64,000 nucleotides of DNA from Clostridia bacterium. GTDB lineage: Bacteria > Bacillota > Clostridia > Christensenellales > Borkfalkiaceae. Location: NCBI GenBank assembly GCA_017399945.1, contig JAFQAQ010000019.1, forward strand, positions 48,337 to 112,336, given 5' to 3'. The position numbers and the translations under genes were made by a program. Below are positions 1 to 7,713 of the stretch, in pieces. A model generated the notes under the pieces. It searched no databases. It was given only the letters and a program-made list of their open reading frames with translations, and was not told the origin of the DNA. Position 1 is the stretch's first letter. Each line of letters starts with the position of its first letter.

Positions 1-547
1 CCAAAATAAACCAAGGGTAAAAGCCGTGATAATAAAAAGTATCCCCGTATTTTTTATAAACGTATTCTAAAAGTTTACCGCTAAACGAGTTAATAAGCGT
101 TCTTTCGGCAAGATTATTTTCAATAATCATATCGCATACTATATCGGCACATAAACAGGCAATTTGCTCGTCTTCTTCGGGATAATCTTTTAATTCAATA
201 TTTAAGTAAATTTTTTTATGCTTTTTTACAAGCTGAATAAATTCCAAAAGAGTTGGTGGTGGTTCTGGTGCGATTTTGATTTTTGCACCTACCGTTGCGT
301 CTAGTTTTTTTATTTCTTTTAGGGTTAAATCAATAATTTTGCCTTTTCCGTTAGTGGTTCTGTCTACGGTGTTGTCGTGCATTAAGATAGGGTATCCGTC
401 TTTGGTCAAATGCACGTCGGTTTCAAGCATATCAACCCCATCTTCAATTGCTAAACGAAAGGCCGTAAGAGTATTTTCTATACCGTAACACCCTTGTCCA
501 CGATGTCCACACACTAACACTTTATCGTCGCTTGGAAACTTTTTCAT
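1..547 (-). CDS. Glycerophosphodiester phosphodiesterase, 3' end outside window
   Basis: The reading frame starts at 547 and stays open to the left edge, giving about 182 residues, so the C-terminus is missing. It hydrolyses glycerophosphodiesters from phospholipid head groups to glycerol 3-phosphate and an alcohol. The family motifs are clear: GHRG near residue 14, ENTLTAF, ETDVHLTKDG and MHDNTVDRTT, which hold the catalytic histidines and the metal-binding Glu/Asp pair. There is no signal peptide, so the enzyme is probably cytoplasmic. It follows the PHP phosphoesterase gene with a 9-nt gap and is the third gene of a GntR-PHP-GDPD operon. A later operon in the window consumes glycerol 3-phosphate, but no direct link is shown. 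Confidence 0.9.
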   Translation of the reverse strand, partial: MKKFPSDDKVLVCGHRGQGCYGIENTLTAFRLAIEDGVDMLETDVHLTKDGYPILMHDNTVDRTTNGKGKIIDLTLKEIKKLDATVGAKIKIAPEPPPTLLEFIQLVKKHKKIYLNIELKDYPEEDEQIACLCADIVCDMIIENNLAERTLINSFSGKLLEYVYKKYGDTFYYHGFYPWFIL

Positions 548-556
548 TTTTAATTT

Positions 557-1603
557 TTATCCTTTAATTTTTCTAGACTCAAATTCTGCTATCGCTTTAC
601 TAGTTTCAAATTCTTCTCGGAAGTAAGCGCGTGTGTTTGCGGTTTTACCGTATATATCCGTAACCGTAAAGCGCACGAACAAGTCTAATTCGCTAATAGG
701 GAACTCTGCTTTTGTAATACCACCGTTGGCGTCTCTTTTAATTGAAATTTTAGGGTCCCTTCTTCCACTATTAGAAATTACTATTTCTTTTGCCGGTGAA
801 CATTCTATATGGAACACGCCGTTTTCATACCAAAGGGCGTTTATTTTTGGACCACGAGATGCGTAATAGTCACCATTTTCTAATGCTTTAATAACTTTAT
901 CGTAAGAAAGTTCATCGGCATAAACGTAGTTAAAGCCACCGAACAGATCTTCTTTTTTATGCGTATCGTCGTTGGCAATGCAACCTATTTTTTGTCCGCT
1001 TCTTACCATTTCTTCGTAAACGTATGGGCAATAGGTGTCATGTCCGCTAAGTTCTGCGTCTGTATTATATATTTCCATAGAGTATAGCCCTTGAAAATTT
1101 GTATAAATACTAGCATCTTCTTTTGACCAAGTTGGGTGGTTATAGCTAACTATAAATCCATTATCTAATCCTTTTTTAATAAGGGCATTAATACCGTTTG
1201 CCGAATATTCTTTGTAATCTTTACCATCGCCATCGTATACGGCTTTTGAAATATCAGGTTGTTTATCAAGGCGTAAAACGTCATCTAAATTAAAAAATGG
1301 CATTTTTCGTTGATTTGCATTTTTTGCTATATAATTTATATGACATACTCTACGAAGTCTTTTTGGCAAGTGCATATCTCCGTAAATTTGCACTTCATAT
1401 CCGGTAAGTGGTAAAAAGTTTTCATCTTGCAAATCGGTATGTGGAACTAAAATTTCGTGGTCAGTATACGCTAAAATGCTGTAACCTTGTTCTTTATACA
1501 AAGATTTAAGTTCTTCCACCGTCATTTTTCCGTCCGAAATAGTGCTGTGACAATGCAAGTTGGCCTTAAAACATTTTTTGTTGGGTAATAAATATTTCTT
1601 CAT
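557..1603 (-). CDS. PHP-domain metal-dependent phosphoesterase
   Basis: This 348-residue protein begins with the PHP signature NLHCHSTISDGKMT (about residues 15-28), followed by AYTDHE; these histidines and aspartates form the metal site of polymerase/histidinol-phosphatase (PHP) enzymes. A later SYNHPTW and an ANDDTHKK motif supply further metal ligands. The substrate cannot be told from sequence; family members hydrolyse small phosphate esters or nucleotides. The start at 1603 has a good AAGGAG ribosome site. The gene sits between the gntR-like regulator (18 nt upstream) and the glycerophosphodiesterase, so it is probably induced with them. There is no signal peptide. Confidence 0.85.
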   Translation of the reverse strand: MKKYLLPNKKCFKANLHCHSTISDGKMTVEELKSLYKEQGYSILAYTDHEILVPHTDLQDENFLPLTGYEVQIYGDMHLPKRLRRVCHINYIAKNANQRKMPFFNLDDVLRLDKQPDISKAVYDGDGKDYKEYSANGINALIKKGLDNGFIVSYNHPTWSKEDASIYTNFQGLYSMEIYNTDAELSGHDTYCPYVYEEMVRSGQKIGCIANDDTHKKEDLFGGFNYVYADELSYDKVIKALENGDYYASRGPKINALWYENGVFHIECSPAKEIVISNSGRRDPKISIKRDANGGITKAEFPISELDLFVRFTVTDIYGKTANTRAYFREEFETSKAIAEFESRKIKG

Positions 1604-1621
1604 TTTTTCTCCTTACGACGT

Positions 1622-2314
1622 CTATTCTTTATTAAAAAGTTCTTTCATTCTGGCAAGGTTATATTCGCCGTTATTATTAAACAATTTTATTGCCCCTTTC
1701 ACGTCTTTTTTAATTAAACAATCGGCAATTTTTTTGTGCAAGTTTATAGCGTAGCCGTGGCTATCTTCTAAATTGTTCATACTATCTAAAACAGAAATTA
1801 TTTTTTCTTTACAAAGCTCGTGCGAGGAAATTAAAAAAGGATTGTGCGAACAAGCAACTATTTTAGAGTGGAATTCGTAGTCAAGCGAGGTAAAAGTTTT
1901 GTTGTTTAATTGGTTTTCTTCCATTTTTTTCGCTATTTCTTTTATTTCTAAAAGTTCTTCATTGGTAGCGTAAACAATCGCATAGTTCATAGCGGAAAAT
2001 TCTATCGTCTTACGAAATTCCATAACTTTAACGAAAAGTTCAAAATCTATTTTTTCGCCTAACTGGTCAACCGCTATATTAAAGTTTGCAGGATTAGCAA
2101 TAAAAGAGCCTTTACCTTGATAAGTTAAAATAAGCCTTTCATTGCGTAATTTAGAAAGCGCTTCTCTTACAACGACTCTACTAACGGAAAGGGTTTTGCT
2201 TAGTTGGTTTTCCGAAGGAATTTTTTGCCCTTCGAAAAAGGTTCCGTTAAAAAGATAGTCTTTTATTCTTTTATAAACTTCATCTGCAAGAAAACTTTTA
2301 TTAATTTTTTCCAT
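1622..2314 (-). CDS. GntR family (FadR/FCD type) transcriptional regulator
   Basis: A 230-residue regulator. The N-terminal winged helix-turn-helix (about residues 5-70) carries the GntR pattern KIPSENQLSKTLSVSRVVVR, and the all-helical C-terminal part fits the FCD ligand-binding domain of the FadR subfamily. The frame extends 29 codons upstream, but those codons cross the promoter at 2349-2376, so the start is the ATG at 2314 with GGAAG upstream. It leads an operon with the PHP phosphoesterase and GDPD. A perfect inverted repeat overlaps its own -10 box, so autoregulation is likely. The ligand is unknown; FadR-type regulators often sense organic acids or sugar acids. Confidence 0.85.
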   Translation of the reverse strand: MEKINKSFLADEVYKRIKDYLFNGTFFEGQKIPSENQLSKTLSVSRVVVREALSKLRNERLILTYQGKGSFIANPANFNIAVDQLGEKIDFELFVKVMEFRKTIEFSAMNYAIVYATNEELLEIKEIAKKMEENQLNNKTFTSLDYEFHSKIVACSHNPFLISSHELCKEKIISVLDSMNNLEDSHGYAINLHKKIADCLIKKDVKGAIKLFNNNGEYNLARMKELFNKE

Positions 2315-2338
2315 CACGTCACTTCCGTTATTTTTAAC

Positions 2339-2376
2339 TTGTATATTTATTATACAACTTTGCAAACAATAGTCAA
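2339..2376 (-). promoter_or_regulatory. Promoter and palindromic operator of the GntR operon
   Basis: On the minus strand a -35 TTGACT (2371-2376) lies 16 nt from a -10 TATAAT (2349-2354). A perfect 7-bp inverted repeat, TTGTATA-N5-TATACAA (2339-2357), covers the -10. Its size and symmetry fit a dimeric GntR protein. Binding by the product of the first gene is inferred. Confidence 0.7.
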
Positions 2377-2448
2377 GCAAAAAACAAAAAAATAAAACCA
2401 CTTACTAAAAAGTAAATGGCAAAAAAGCGAAAGCGAAACATTTAAAAT

Positions 2449-2540
2449 AAAAAAAAGAACGGCACTGCACGAGCATACAAAGGCATTGGCTGTGATTACG
2501 GGATACCGAAACTTAATGCGTTTATCTCCCAACGTTCTTA
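2449..2540 (-). ncRNA. Candidate stand-alone small structured RNA, about 90 nt
   Basis: A strong promoter at 2546-2574 should start transcription near 2540, exactly at the base of a perfect 7-bp helix (AAGAACG at 2539-2533 with CGUUCUU at 2461-2455). The 3' strand of that helix runs straight into eight U residues (2456-2449), as in an intrinsic terminator. The 71-nt interior can form GGGA/UCCC pairing and a GCAUU/AAUGC helix. No open reading frame fits. It lies between the ZIP gene and the GntR promoter. I do not recognise the class. It could be a regulatory sRNA or a leader that reads through into the GntR operon. Confidence 0.55.
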
Positions 2541-2545
2541 TGTTT

Positions 2546-2574
2546 ATTATATGCAATAATATTATAAAAGTCAA
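2546..2574 (-). promoter_or_regulatory. Promoter of the candidate small RNA
   Basis: Minus-strand -35 TTGACT (2569-2574), 17-nt spacer, -10 TATAAT (2546-2551). Apart from one base in the -35 this matches the sigma-A consensus. No coding region starts within 230 nt downstream, which is why an RNA gene is proposed. Confidence 0.7.
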
Positions 2575-2634
2575 CTAATTTAACTAAAAATGATAGAATT
2601 AGTTATTTGGTATGAGAAGGGATAGCATGAGTGC

Positions 2635-3387
2635 TTATCCAAGCAAAACGTCCATAACAAGCATTAAACAAAAACCAACTAGCAAAGCAAAGGTAGCGCC
2701 ACGTTGGTTGCCGTGCGAGTGTGTTTCGGGTATCATTTCGTCGCTTACAACGTAAAGCATAGTGCCACCTGCAAAAGCAAGCGCAAAAGGTAAAATAGCA
2801 ACCGAAAGGCTAACGGCAAAATATCCGATAAACGTTCCAACGACTTCTATAAGACCTGTTATGGCGGCGATTAAAAAAGTTTTTCCTTTACTAACGCCTG
2901 CGCTTAGCATTGGAGCAATTATAACGATACCTTCGGGAATATTTTGCAATGCAATACCACCTGCAATAACTAGTGCGTGGTTAACGTTTCCAGAACCAAA
3001 ACCCACGCCTGCGGCAATGCCTTCTGGAAGATTGTGTATGGCAATAGCCAACACGAAAAGCATAACTTTGTTTATTTTGGAATCTTTGTGTTGTTCTTGT
3101 TCAATGCCTACGAATTTATGTAAGTGAGGAACGGCTTTATCTAAAAGGTTAATGCAAACAGCCCCTGCAAAAATGCCCAAAACAGCCCACAAAATACCTA
3201 GATTTCCACCAAGTTCGACGGATGGGATAATCAGACCAATCACGGCGGCAGAAAGCATAATTCCCGCGGCAAAGCAAGTTATTATATCGGAAAACTTGTG
3301 TGAAATTCCTTTAAATAAAAAACCTATCAAAGCCCCTATAACCGTTGCGCCGCCAACGCCAAGGGCAGTAATTAATACCATAGTCAT
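2635..3387 (-). CDS. ZIP family metal (zinc) transporter
   Basis: A 250-residue membrane protein with about eight hydrophobic segments. The two ZIP metal-site helices are visible: HNLPEGIAAGVGFGSG and, about 30 residues later, QNIPEGIVIIAPM, which carry the paired metal ligands. Members import Zn2+ or other divalent cations into the cytoplasm. The frame extends 16 codons further up, but the ATG at 3387 is preceded by AAGGAG at good spacing and the upstream codons overlap the promoter. It is monocistronic, transcribed toward the candidate small RNA. No histidine-rich loop long enough to predict regulation is seen. Confidence 0.88.
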   Translation of the reverse strand: MTMVLITALGVGGATVIGALIGFLFKGISHKFSDIITCFAAGIMLSAAVIGLIIPSVELGGNLGILWAVLGIFAGAVCINLLDKAVPHLHKFVGIEQEQHKDSKINKVMLFVLAIAIHNLPEGIAAGVGFGSGNVNHALVIAGGIALQNIPEGIVIIAPMLSAGVSKGKTFLIAAITGLIEVVGTFIGYFAVSLSVAILPFALAFAGGTMLYVVSDEMIPETHSHGNQRGATFALLVGFCLMLVMDVLLG

Positions 3388-3406
3388 AAAAAAGCTCCTT
3401 GTTGAT

Positions 3407-3435
3407 ATTTTATCAATGCTAACGAAAACTGTCAA
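3407..3435 (-). promoter_or_regulatory. Promoter of the ZIP transporter gene
   Basis: Minus-strand -35 TTGACA (3430-3435), 17-nt spacer and -10 TAAAAT (3407-3412). This gives a short leader before the AAGGAG site and supports the start at 3387. Confidence 0.65.
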
Positions 3436-3574
3436 TAAATATTTAAAAAGTAATTATCCCTACAACCAATTAATAGCAAAATAGTTAGAAATAACTTAAA
3501 AAAGTATAAAGAAAGAGTAACTATCGTTACTAAAAATGCTAAAAAACTGCATAAAAAGTGATAACGGATAAGCA

Positions 3575-3603
3575 TTGACTTTGGGTAGGGGGTGTGATAT
3601 CAT
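3575..3603 (+). promoter_or_regulatory. Promoter of the HAD phosphatase gene
   Basis: -35 TTGACT (3575-3580), 17-nt spacer, -10 TATCAT (3598-3603), about 40 nt before the coding start. Confidence 0.55.
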
Positions 3604-3640
3604 AAAGGCTAATTAAAACAAGACAAAAGGAGCAACAAAA

Positions 3641-4285
3641 ATGAGTAAGTGTATAGTGTTTGATTTAGACGGAACGATAATAGATTCCTTTCCCGACATC
3701 TTTGAAAGTTTAAACAAAGCATTAGAGCAAAGTGGTTTTCCTGCAATAAGTTTTGAAAAGTTTTTTGCCATAGCAGGTTACGGCCCAAGGAACTTAATCA
3801 AGGATTCGGTAGACGAGCCTATGACGGCAGAAAAATTCGAACAAACGGTTGCTCTTTATAACGATATTTACACCAACTGTGGAAGTCCCAAAACCGTGCT
3901 TTTCGAAGGAATGACCGAAGTTTTGGCTGAACTAAGAAAAAGGGGATATATGCTTGCAGTACGCACCAACAAAGCGCAAGTTACTACCGACGGAATTGCA
4001 CAAAGACTATTAAACGACAAGGTTGATTTAGTTTGGGGTAGTATAGAAGGCCGTCAAATTAAGCCTTACGCTCAATCGGTTTTACCTATACTCGAAATGT
4101 ACGGCGCTAAACCCGAAGAAACCTTTATGGTTGGGGATATGAAGGCTGATATAGACACGGCGAACAACGCGGGTATGAAATTTATCGGATGCTTGTGGGG
4201 TTATGGAAAGCAAGAGGATATGAAAGCAAGTGGCGCAACCGTATTTGCTGAAAAACCTGCCGATTTACTAGATTTAATAAAGTAA
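3641..4285 (+). CDS. HAD-IA family hydrolase (phosphoglycolate-phosphatase-like)
   Basis: A 214-residue haloacid-dehalogenase phosphatase. Motif I is FDLDGTIIDS (residues 7-16, nucleophile Asp8), motif II is the VRTNK segment, motif III is the lysine in GRQIKP, and motif IV is VGDMKADIDTA near residue 165. The helical cap between motifs I and II is of the C1 type found in phosphoglycolate phosphatases and beta-phosphoglucomutases. The exact substrate is not predictable. It is a single-gene unit with its own promoter and terminator, started at an AAAGGAG site. Confidence 0.85.
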   Translation: MSKCIVFDLDGTIIDSFPDIFESLNKALEQSGFPAISFEKFFAIAGYGPRNLIKDSVDEPMTAEKFEQTVALYNDIYTNCGSPKTVLFEGMTEVLAELRKRGYMLAVRTNKAQVTTDGIAQRLLNDKVDLVWGSIEGRQIKPYAQSVLPILEMYGAKPEETFMVGDMKADIDTANNAGMKFIGCLWGYGKQEDMKASGATVFAEKPADLLDLIK

Positions 4286-4297
4286 TAATATAAAAAC

Positions 4298-4325
4298 AAA
4301 AAAGACCGTTGATACGGTCTTTTTT
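4298..4325. terminator. Bidirectional intrinsic terminator
   Basis: A 12-bp perfect stem (AAAAAAGACCGT / ACGGTCTTTTTT) with a TGAT loop. It ends the HAD gene on the plus strand, and the A-tract makes it work for the converging PqqD-like operon on the minus strand. Confidence 0.85.
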
Positions 4326-4592
4326 TTATTTTTCAATTAGTCCGGCGTTAACGAGTTTGGATATAAATTCGTTAGCGTCGTTACGGGCAAGTTCTTCGGT
4401 TACGTCGTATTCATCAAGCAAGGCATTTACAAGTTGTTGTTCGCTATAACCTTTTTCAATGCATTTCCACATAAAAGCGCCCGTTTGGTTAAGATTTATT
4501 ATGCCGTTAAAAGTTTTTACCGCGTCTCCAACGGCAACGACTAGATAACTATCGGCAACTTCTCTTAAAATAAACCCTTCTTTAATTTTCAT
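4326..4592 (-). CDS. PqqD-like protein (RiPP recognition element fold)
   Basis: An 88-residue protein of PqqD length. The pattern fits the PqqD/RRE winged-helix fold: an N-terminal beta-hairpin (FILREVADSYLVVAVG), the central LNQTGAFMWKCIEKG, and a C-terminal helix pair ending FISKLVNAGLIEK. In known systems such domains bind precursor peptides for modifying enzymes. It overlaps the upstream HprK-like gene by 4 nt (ATGA), so the two are translated together. No precursor peptide or radical SAM enzyme is seen nearby, so its partner is unknown. Confidence 0.8.
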   Translation of the reverse strand: MKIKEGFILREVADSYLVVAVGDAVKTFNGIINLNQTGAFMWKCIEKGYSEQQLVNALLDEYDVTEELARNDANEFISKLVNAGLIEK

Positions 4593-5302
4593 AATTGTTC
4601 TCCCGACATAGTTTGGTATGAAAGCATAGCCGCTTCTTTTGAGATGTTACAGCCTAAACTGTATAAATCAACCGATTTAAGTAATTTATCTATATAAGAA
4701 AGTAATTTATCCATATCGTTAAGTCCGTTAGGGTATAGCGTTTGGTTAAAAATAACCGGAAGCATTTGTGCTGGGGTAATAGGAGTGATTACGTTTTCCT
4801 TTGCCTGACTAATTTTACAAATAGCCTTAACTTTTGCCCTACAATTAGTATCAAGTCTATGTTTGCCGTTCCAAGGAGTGCCGTAAACGTAAAAATCGCC
4901 GTCGACAAACCTTATAATAGGTTTATCGTCGTTAATCATAACGGCTTTATCGCCGAGCAATTCTCTCCATAACCTAGTGTGCGTGCTTTTACCCGTTCCG
5001 CTTGGCGCTGTAAAAAGGTAAGCGTTGTTATTAACCATAACGGCGCTACTATGAAAAATAATGCCTTGCGCGTTGGTTAAAATAAAAGAACAAAGTTTTC
5101 TAAACAACGCCAAATTTTCTAGATGGGCATCGTGAAAATCAGGTGCGTTTACTTTTTCTTTTGCGATATCACAATCGGTTATTTCAAAAAAAGCAATACT
5201 TTTTTCGTCGCCGTTATATTCATAATTTTTGCAAACTTCGGCAGTGTATTTATACTTAAAACTAGCGTCGAACACCACGTCGGCAATCTTATATCTTCTC
5301 AT
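4589..5302 (-). CDS. HprK-like P-loop kinase family protein
   Basis: A 237-residue protein with a P-loop TAPSGTGKSTHTRLW in the middle, preceded by GIIFHSSAVMV and followed by MINDDKPI and YGTPWNGK. This arrangement is typical of HPr-kinase-related proteins found next to PqqD-like genes. They resemble the C-terminal half of HPr kinase/phosphorylase; the real substrate is usually unknown. The frame extends upstream to 5347 inside the P-II gene, but the ATG at 5302 has an AGGTG site overlapping the P-II stop, so 5302 is preferred. It is third in the DUF1538/P-II/HprK/PqqD operon. Confidence 0.75.
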   Translation of the reverse strand: MRRYKIADVVFDASFKYKYTAEVCKNYEYNGDEKSIAFFEITDCDIAKEKVNAPDFHDAHLENLALFRKLCSFILTNAQGIIFHSSAVMVNNNAYLFTAPSGTGKSTHTRLWRELLGDKAVMINDDKPIIRFVDGDFYVYGTPWNGKHRLDTNCRAKVKAICKISQAKENVITPITPAQMLPVIFNQTLYPNGLNDMDKLLSYIDKLLKSVDLYSLGCNISKEAAMLSYQTMSGEQL

Positions 5303-5312
5303 TAAATAACAC

Positions 5313-5999
5313 CTAATCCAAATTTTCAAAAGCTTTAAGTCCAACAACGGTATCTACGGGCAGTGTAAATATAACCCCGTGCGCGTTGGTGTTGCCACCA
5401 GCCTTTTCCATAATTGCTTTCATAATATCGTCTCTGTGCGTTCTACGGGCAAGAATATAAACCATTTCCTTTTCTTCACATATAGGAACGCCAAAAAACT
5501 TAGCCATTTGCGCGCCCGTGCCCTTAGCGTGAACGACCGTACCACCGTTAGCACCAGCGCCCCTTGCGGCGTCCATAACTAAATCGGTGTTGCCTTTATC
5601 AACTATGGTAACAATCATAACGGCTTTGGTTTCACAAGTGTTCATAATTTGATTCTCCTTTTTTTCAATGGGTTTATCGCCTATAAAATATTTAAGCGAA
5701 GAAGCGCCCCCGATTCCGTCAAGCCTAATAAAAGTAGCAAGACCGTTACCAACGGAAGCAAGGTCAAGTTCAACGATAAGACCTTTAATAATATCGGCAA
5801 CTTCGGGTTCTGGTATCATAGTTTGGAACATAATCTTTTCGGTTTTTTCTAATCCTAAGATACTAAGCGTGCTTTCGTTAGCAGTACCCGTACAAAGTGA
5901 ACTGACAACGCCGTTAACCCCGTGTGAACGGAAAAAATCTAGATAATCGTCCGAATATTCTCTTTTGGTAATAACGATTAAATATCTCAACCCTGTCAT
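5313..5999 (-). CDS. P-II family signalling protein with two tandem GlnB-like domains
   Basis: A 228-residue protein with two halves of similar layout. The first half begins LRYLIVITKREYSDDYLDFF and the second CETKAVMIVTIVDKGNTDLV; each is a ferredoxin-like P-II fold. P-II-like proteins sense nucleotides (ATP/ADP, cAMP or others) and gate a partner transporter or enzyme. The partner is almost certainly the DUF1538 membrane protein encoded 10 nt upstream; this gene pairing recurs in bacteria. The second domain keeps a glycine-rich T-loop-like stretch (ARGAGANGGTVVHAKG). Neither half looks like a canonical GlnB uridylylation loop. Confidence 0.8.
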   Translation of the reverse strand: MTGLRYLIVITKREYSDDYLDFFRSHGVNGVVSSLCTGTANESTLSILGLEKTEKIMFQTMIPEPEVADIIKGLIVELDLASVGNGLATFIRLDGIGGASSLKYFIGDKPIEKKENQIMNTCETKAVMIVTIVDKGNTDLVMDAARGAGANGGTVVHAKGTGAQMAKFFGVPICEEKEMVYILARRTHRDDIMKAIMEKAGGNTNAHGVIFTLPVDTVVGLKAFENLD

Positions 6000-6009
6000 A
6001 ACCTTTCTC

Positions 6010-7548
6010 CTACTCGATAATTTCTTCTTGTACTTGGCTAGTGGTTTTGGTTTGCTTTTTAATTTTAAGCATTTTAAGTTTATAAACTAGCCCAAGAATT
6101 TGTATAGTAATAAGGGGAGTCATAGCGACCATAGCCACAACTCCGAACCCTTCGGTAGCAACGTTACCACCCACAGCCGAACAAAGACCTAAGGCAAACG
6201 GCATTAAAAAACTTGCCGTCATAGCGCCCGAAGCAACCCCACCGGAGTCGAAAGCGATTGCTGTAAACATTTCAGGCACTAAAAGGGTTAGTATCAAAGC
6301 GATAGCGTAACCGGGTATTAAAAAATACATTATGTTAATACCCAAAAGTATTCTAAGCATAGCAAGACCAACCGAGAAAGCCACGCCTATCATCAAACTA
6401 AATCTGAGCGCTTTTTTGGGGATAGCGCCCGAAGTGATTTCATAAACTTGTTTAGTAAGAACGTGAACGGCAGGTTCTGCCGCAACCACGAAATAACCAA
6501 CAATCATACCGATAGGCACGATAATCCAGTTGTATGGAAGGTTACCTATGGCCATGCCTAAATAACTGCCGACGGGCAAGAAACCAACGTTAACGCCCAA
6601 CAAGAATAAAACTAATCCCACGTAAGTATAAAGCACGCCGATTAAAATTTTGATAATTGTTTGTTTAGTTAGTTTGTTTCCGAACAATTGGAAAATAAAA
6701 AAGAAAGCAACGATAGGCAAAAGAGCAATTGCAACTTCTTTAAGATAATGTGGAATAGCCCTGCCGAAAGTAGCTATTAAATCCCTTGAATTATCAACGG
6801 AAACTATGGTGTTCGTGGAAGTGTTGATGTTTTCGGGCTTAAATATAATACCCAAAATCATAACTGAAATAATAGGACCGACCGAACAAAGAGCAGTAAG
6901 ACCAAACCCGTCGGTTTCCGAACTGCTGTTAGAACGCATTGACGCGATACCTGCGCCGATTGCGAGAATAAAAGGCACGCTCATAGGACCGGTGGTAACC
7001 CCACCCGAGTCAAACGCCAAGGGAACGAAAACGTCCGGCACGAAAAACGAAAGGACGAAAACTGCTATATAGCAAATCATAAGCAGTATAGAAAGCCTTA
7101 TCTTTAACACGATTCTCAAAACGGCAATAACCAAAAATACGCCGACGCCCACGCCTATTGCTAGTATAAGCGTCCAAGCGTTCATGGTTTTACTAAGCTG
7201 GTTTGCAAGTACTTGAAGATCGGGTTCTGAAATGGTTATAAGCACGCCGACTAAAAAACAAACGGCAACTATAAACCACATTTTTTTAGTTTTAATAACG
7301 GTAGTACCAACGTATTCGCCGATGGGCGTCATTGCGGTATCAGCGCCAAGGGTAAACAAACCTATTCCAACGACTACCAAAAGCGCGCCTAAAATAAAGG
7401 TTAAAAACACACCGCTATCTAGTGGAGTGATAGTAAAACATAAAGCAAGCACGATAAGGGTTATGGGCATAACCGAAGAAAAGGCTTCTTTAACTTTTTG
7501 CGAAATTATGGTTTTGTCTTGTGCCAAAAAGTGCGTGTGCTTTTTCAT
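6010..7548 (-). CDS. DUF1538 membrane transporter, two fused DUF1538 domains
   Basis: A 512-residue integral membrane protein with about 12 hydrophobic helices. The two halves repeat the same motif: PLAFDSGGVTTGPMSVPF near residue 185 and AIAFDSGGVASGAMTASF near residue 440, each preceded by a long hydrophobic stretch. This is a fused pair of DUF1538 domains. From memory, a two-gene DUF1538 pair from Halomonas was reported as a Na+(Li+,K+)/H+ antiporter, so monovalent cation transport is a reasonable but unproven guess. It leads a four-gene operon with the P-II protein. The start at 7548 has an AAGGAAAG-type site, and a promoter lies at 7576-7604. Confidence 0.8.
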   Translation of the reverse strand: MKKHTHFLAQDKTIISQKVKEAFSSVMPITLIVLALCFTITPLDSGVFLTFILGALLVVVGIGLFTLGADTAMTPIGEYVGTTVIKTKKMWFIVAVCFLVGVLITISEPDLQVLANQLSKTMNAWTLILAIGVGVGVFLVIAVLRIVLKIRLSILLMICYIAVFVLSFFVPDVFVPLAFDSGGVTTGPMSVPFILAIGAGIASMRSNSSSETDGFGLTALCSVGPIISVMILGIIFKPENINTSTNTIVSVDNSRDLIATFGRAIPHYLKEVAIALLPIVAFFFIFQLFGNKLTKQTIIKILIGVLYTYVGLVLFLLGVNVGFLPVGSYLGMAIGNLPYNWIIVPIGMIVGYFVVAAEPAVHVLTKQVYEITSGAIPKKALRFSLMIGVAFSVGLAMLRILLGINIMYFLIPGYAIALILTLLVPEMFTAIAFDSGGVASGAMTASFLMPFALGLCSAVGGNVATEGFGVVAMVAMTPLITIQILGLVYKLKMLKIKKQTKTTSQVQEEIIE

Positions 7549-7575
7549 TTTACTTTCCTTTTAAAAGTTTAAACT

Positions 7576-7604
7576 AGTATAACAAAGTAACAGGTTTTTG
7601 TCAA
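7576..7604 (-). promoter_or_regulatory. Promoter of the DUF1538/P-II operon
   Basis: Minus-strand -35 TTGACA (7599-7604), 17-nt spacer, -10 TATACT (7576-7581). It is divergent from the promoter at 7659-7687. Confidence 0.7.
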
Positions 7605-7658
7605 CGGCAAAACCCTTTTTAACTATGGGGCAAGTTAAAGCAAAAGTTTTTTCTCGTA

Positions 7659-7687
7659 TTGACTTTAACATATCGTGTTGGTATAAT
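7659..7687 (+). promoter_or_regulatory. Promoter of the 481-residue unknown protein
   Basis: -35 TTGACT (7659-7664), 17-nt spacer, -10 TATAAT (7682-7687), close to consensus, ending 26 nt before the coding start. Confidence 0.7.
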
Positions 7688-7713
7688 AAACTAAACCCTT
7701 TAAGGAGAAAAAT

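Noticed and set aside
2441..2541. Known riboswitch or SRP RNA for the small RNA at 2449-2540
   Set aside because: The SRP GGAA tetraloop motif is missing, and the THF-riboswitch-like GCAUUAAGU stretch is too short a match to claim.
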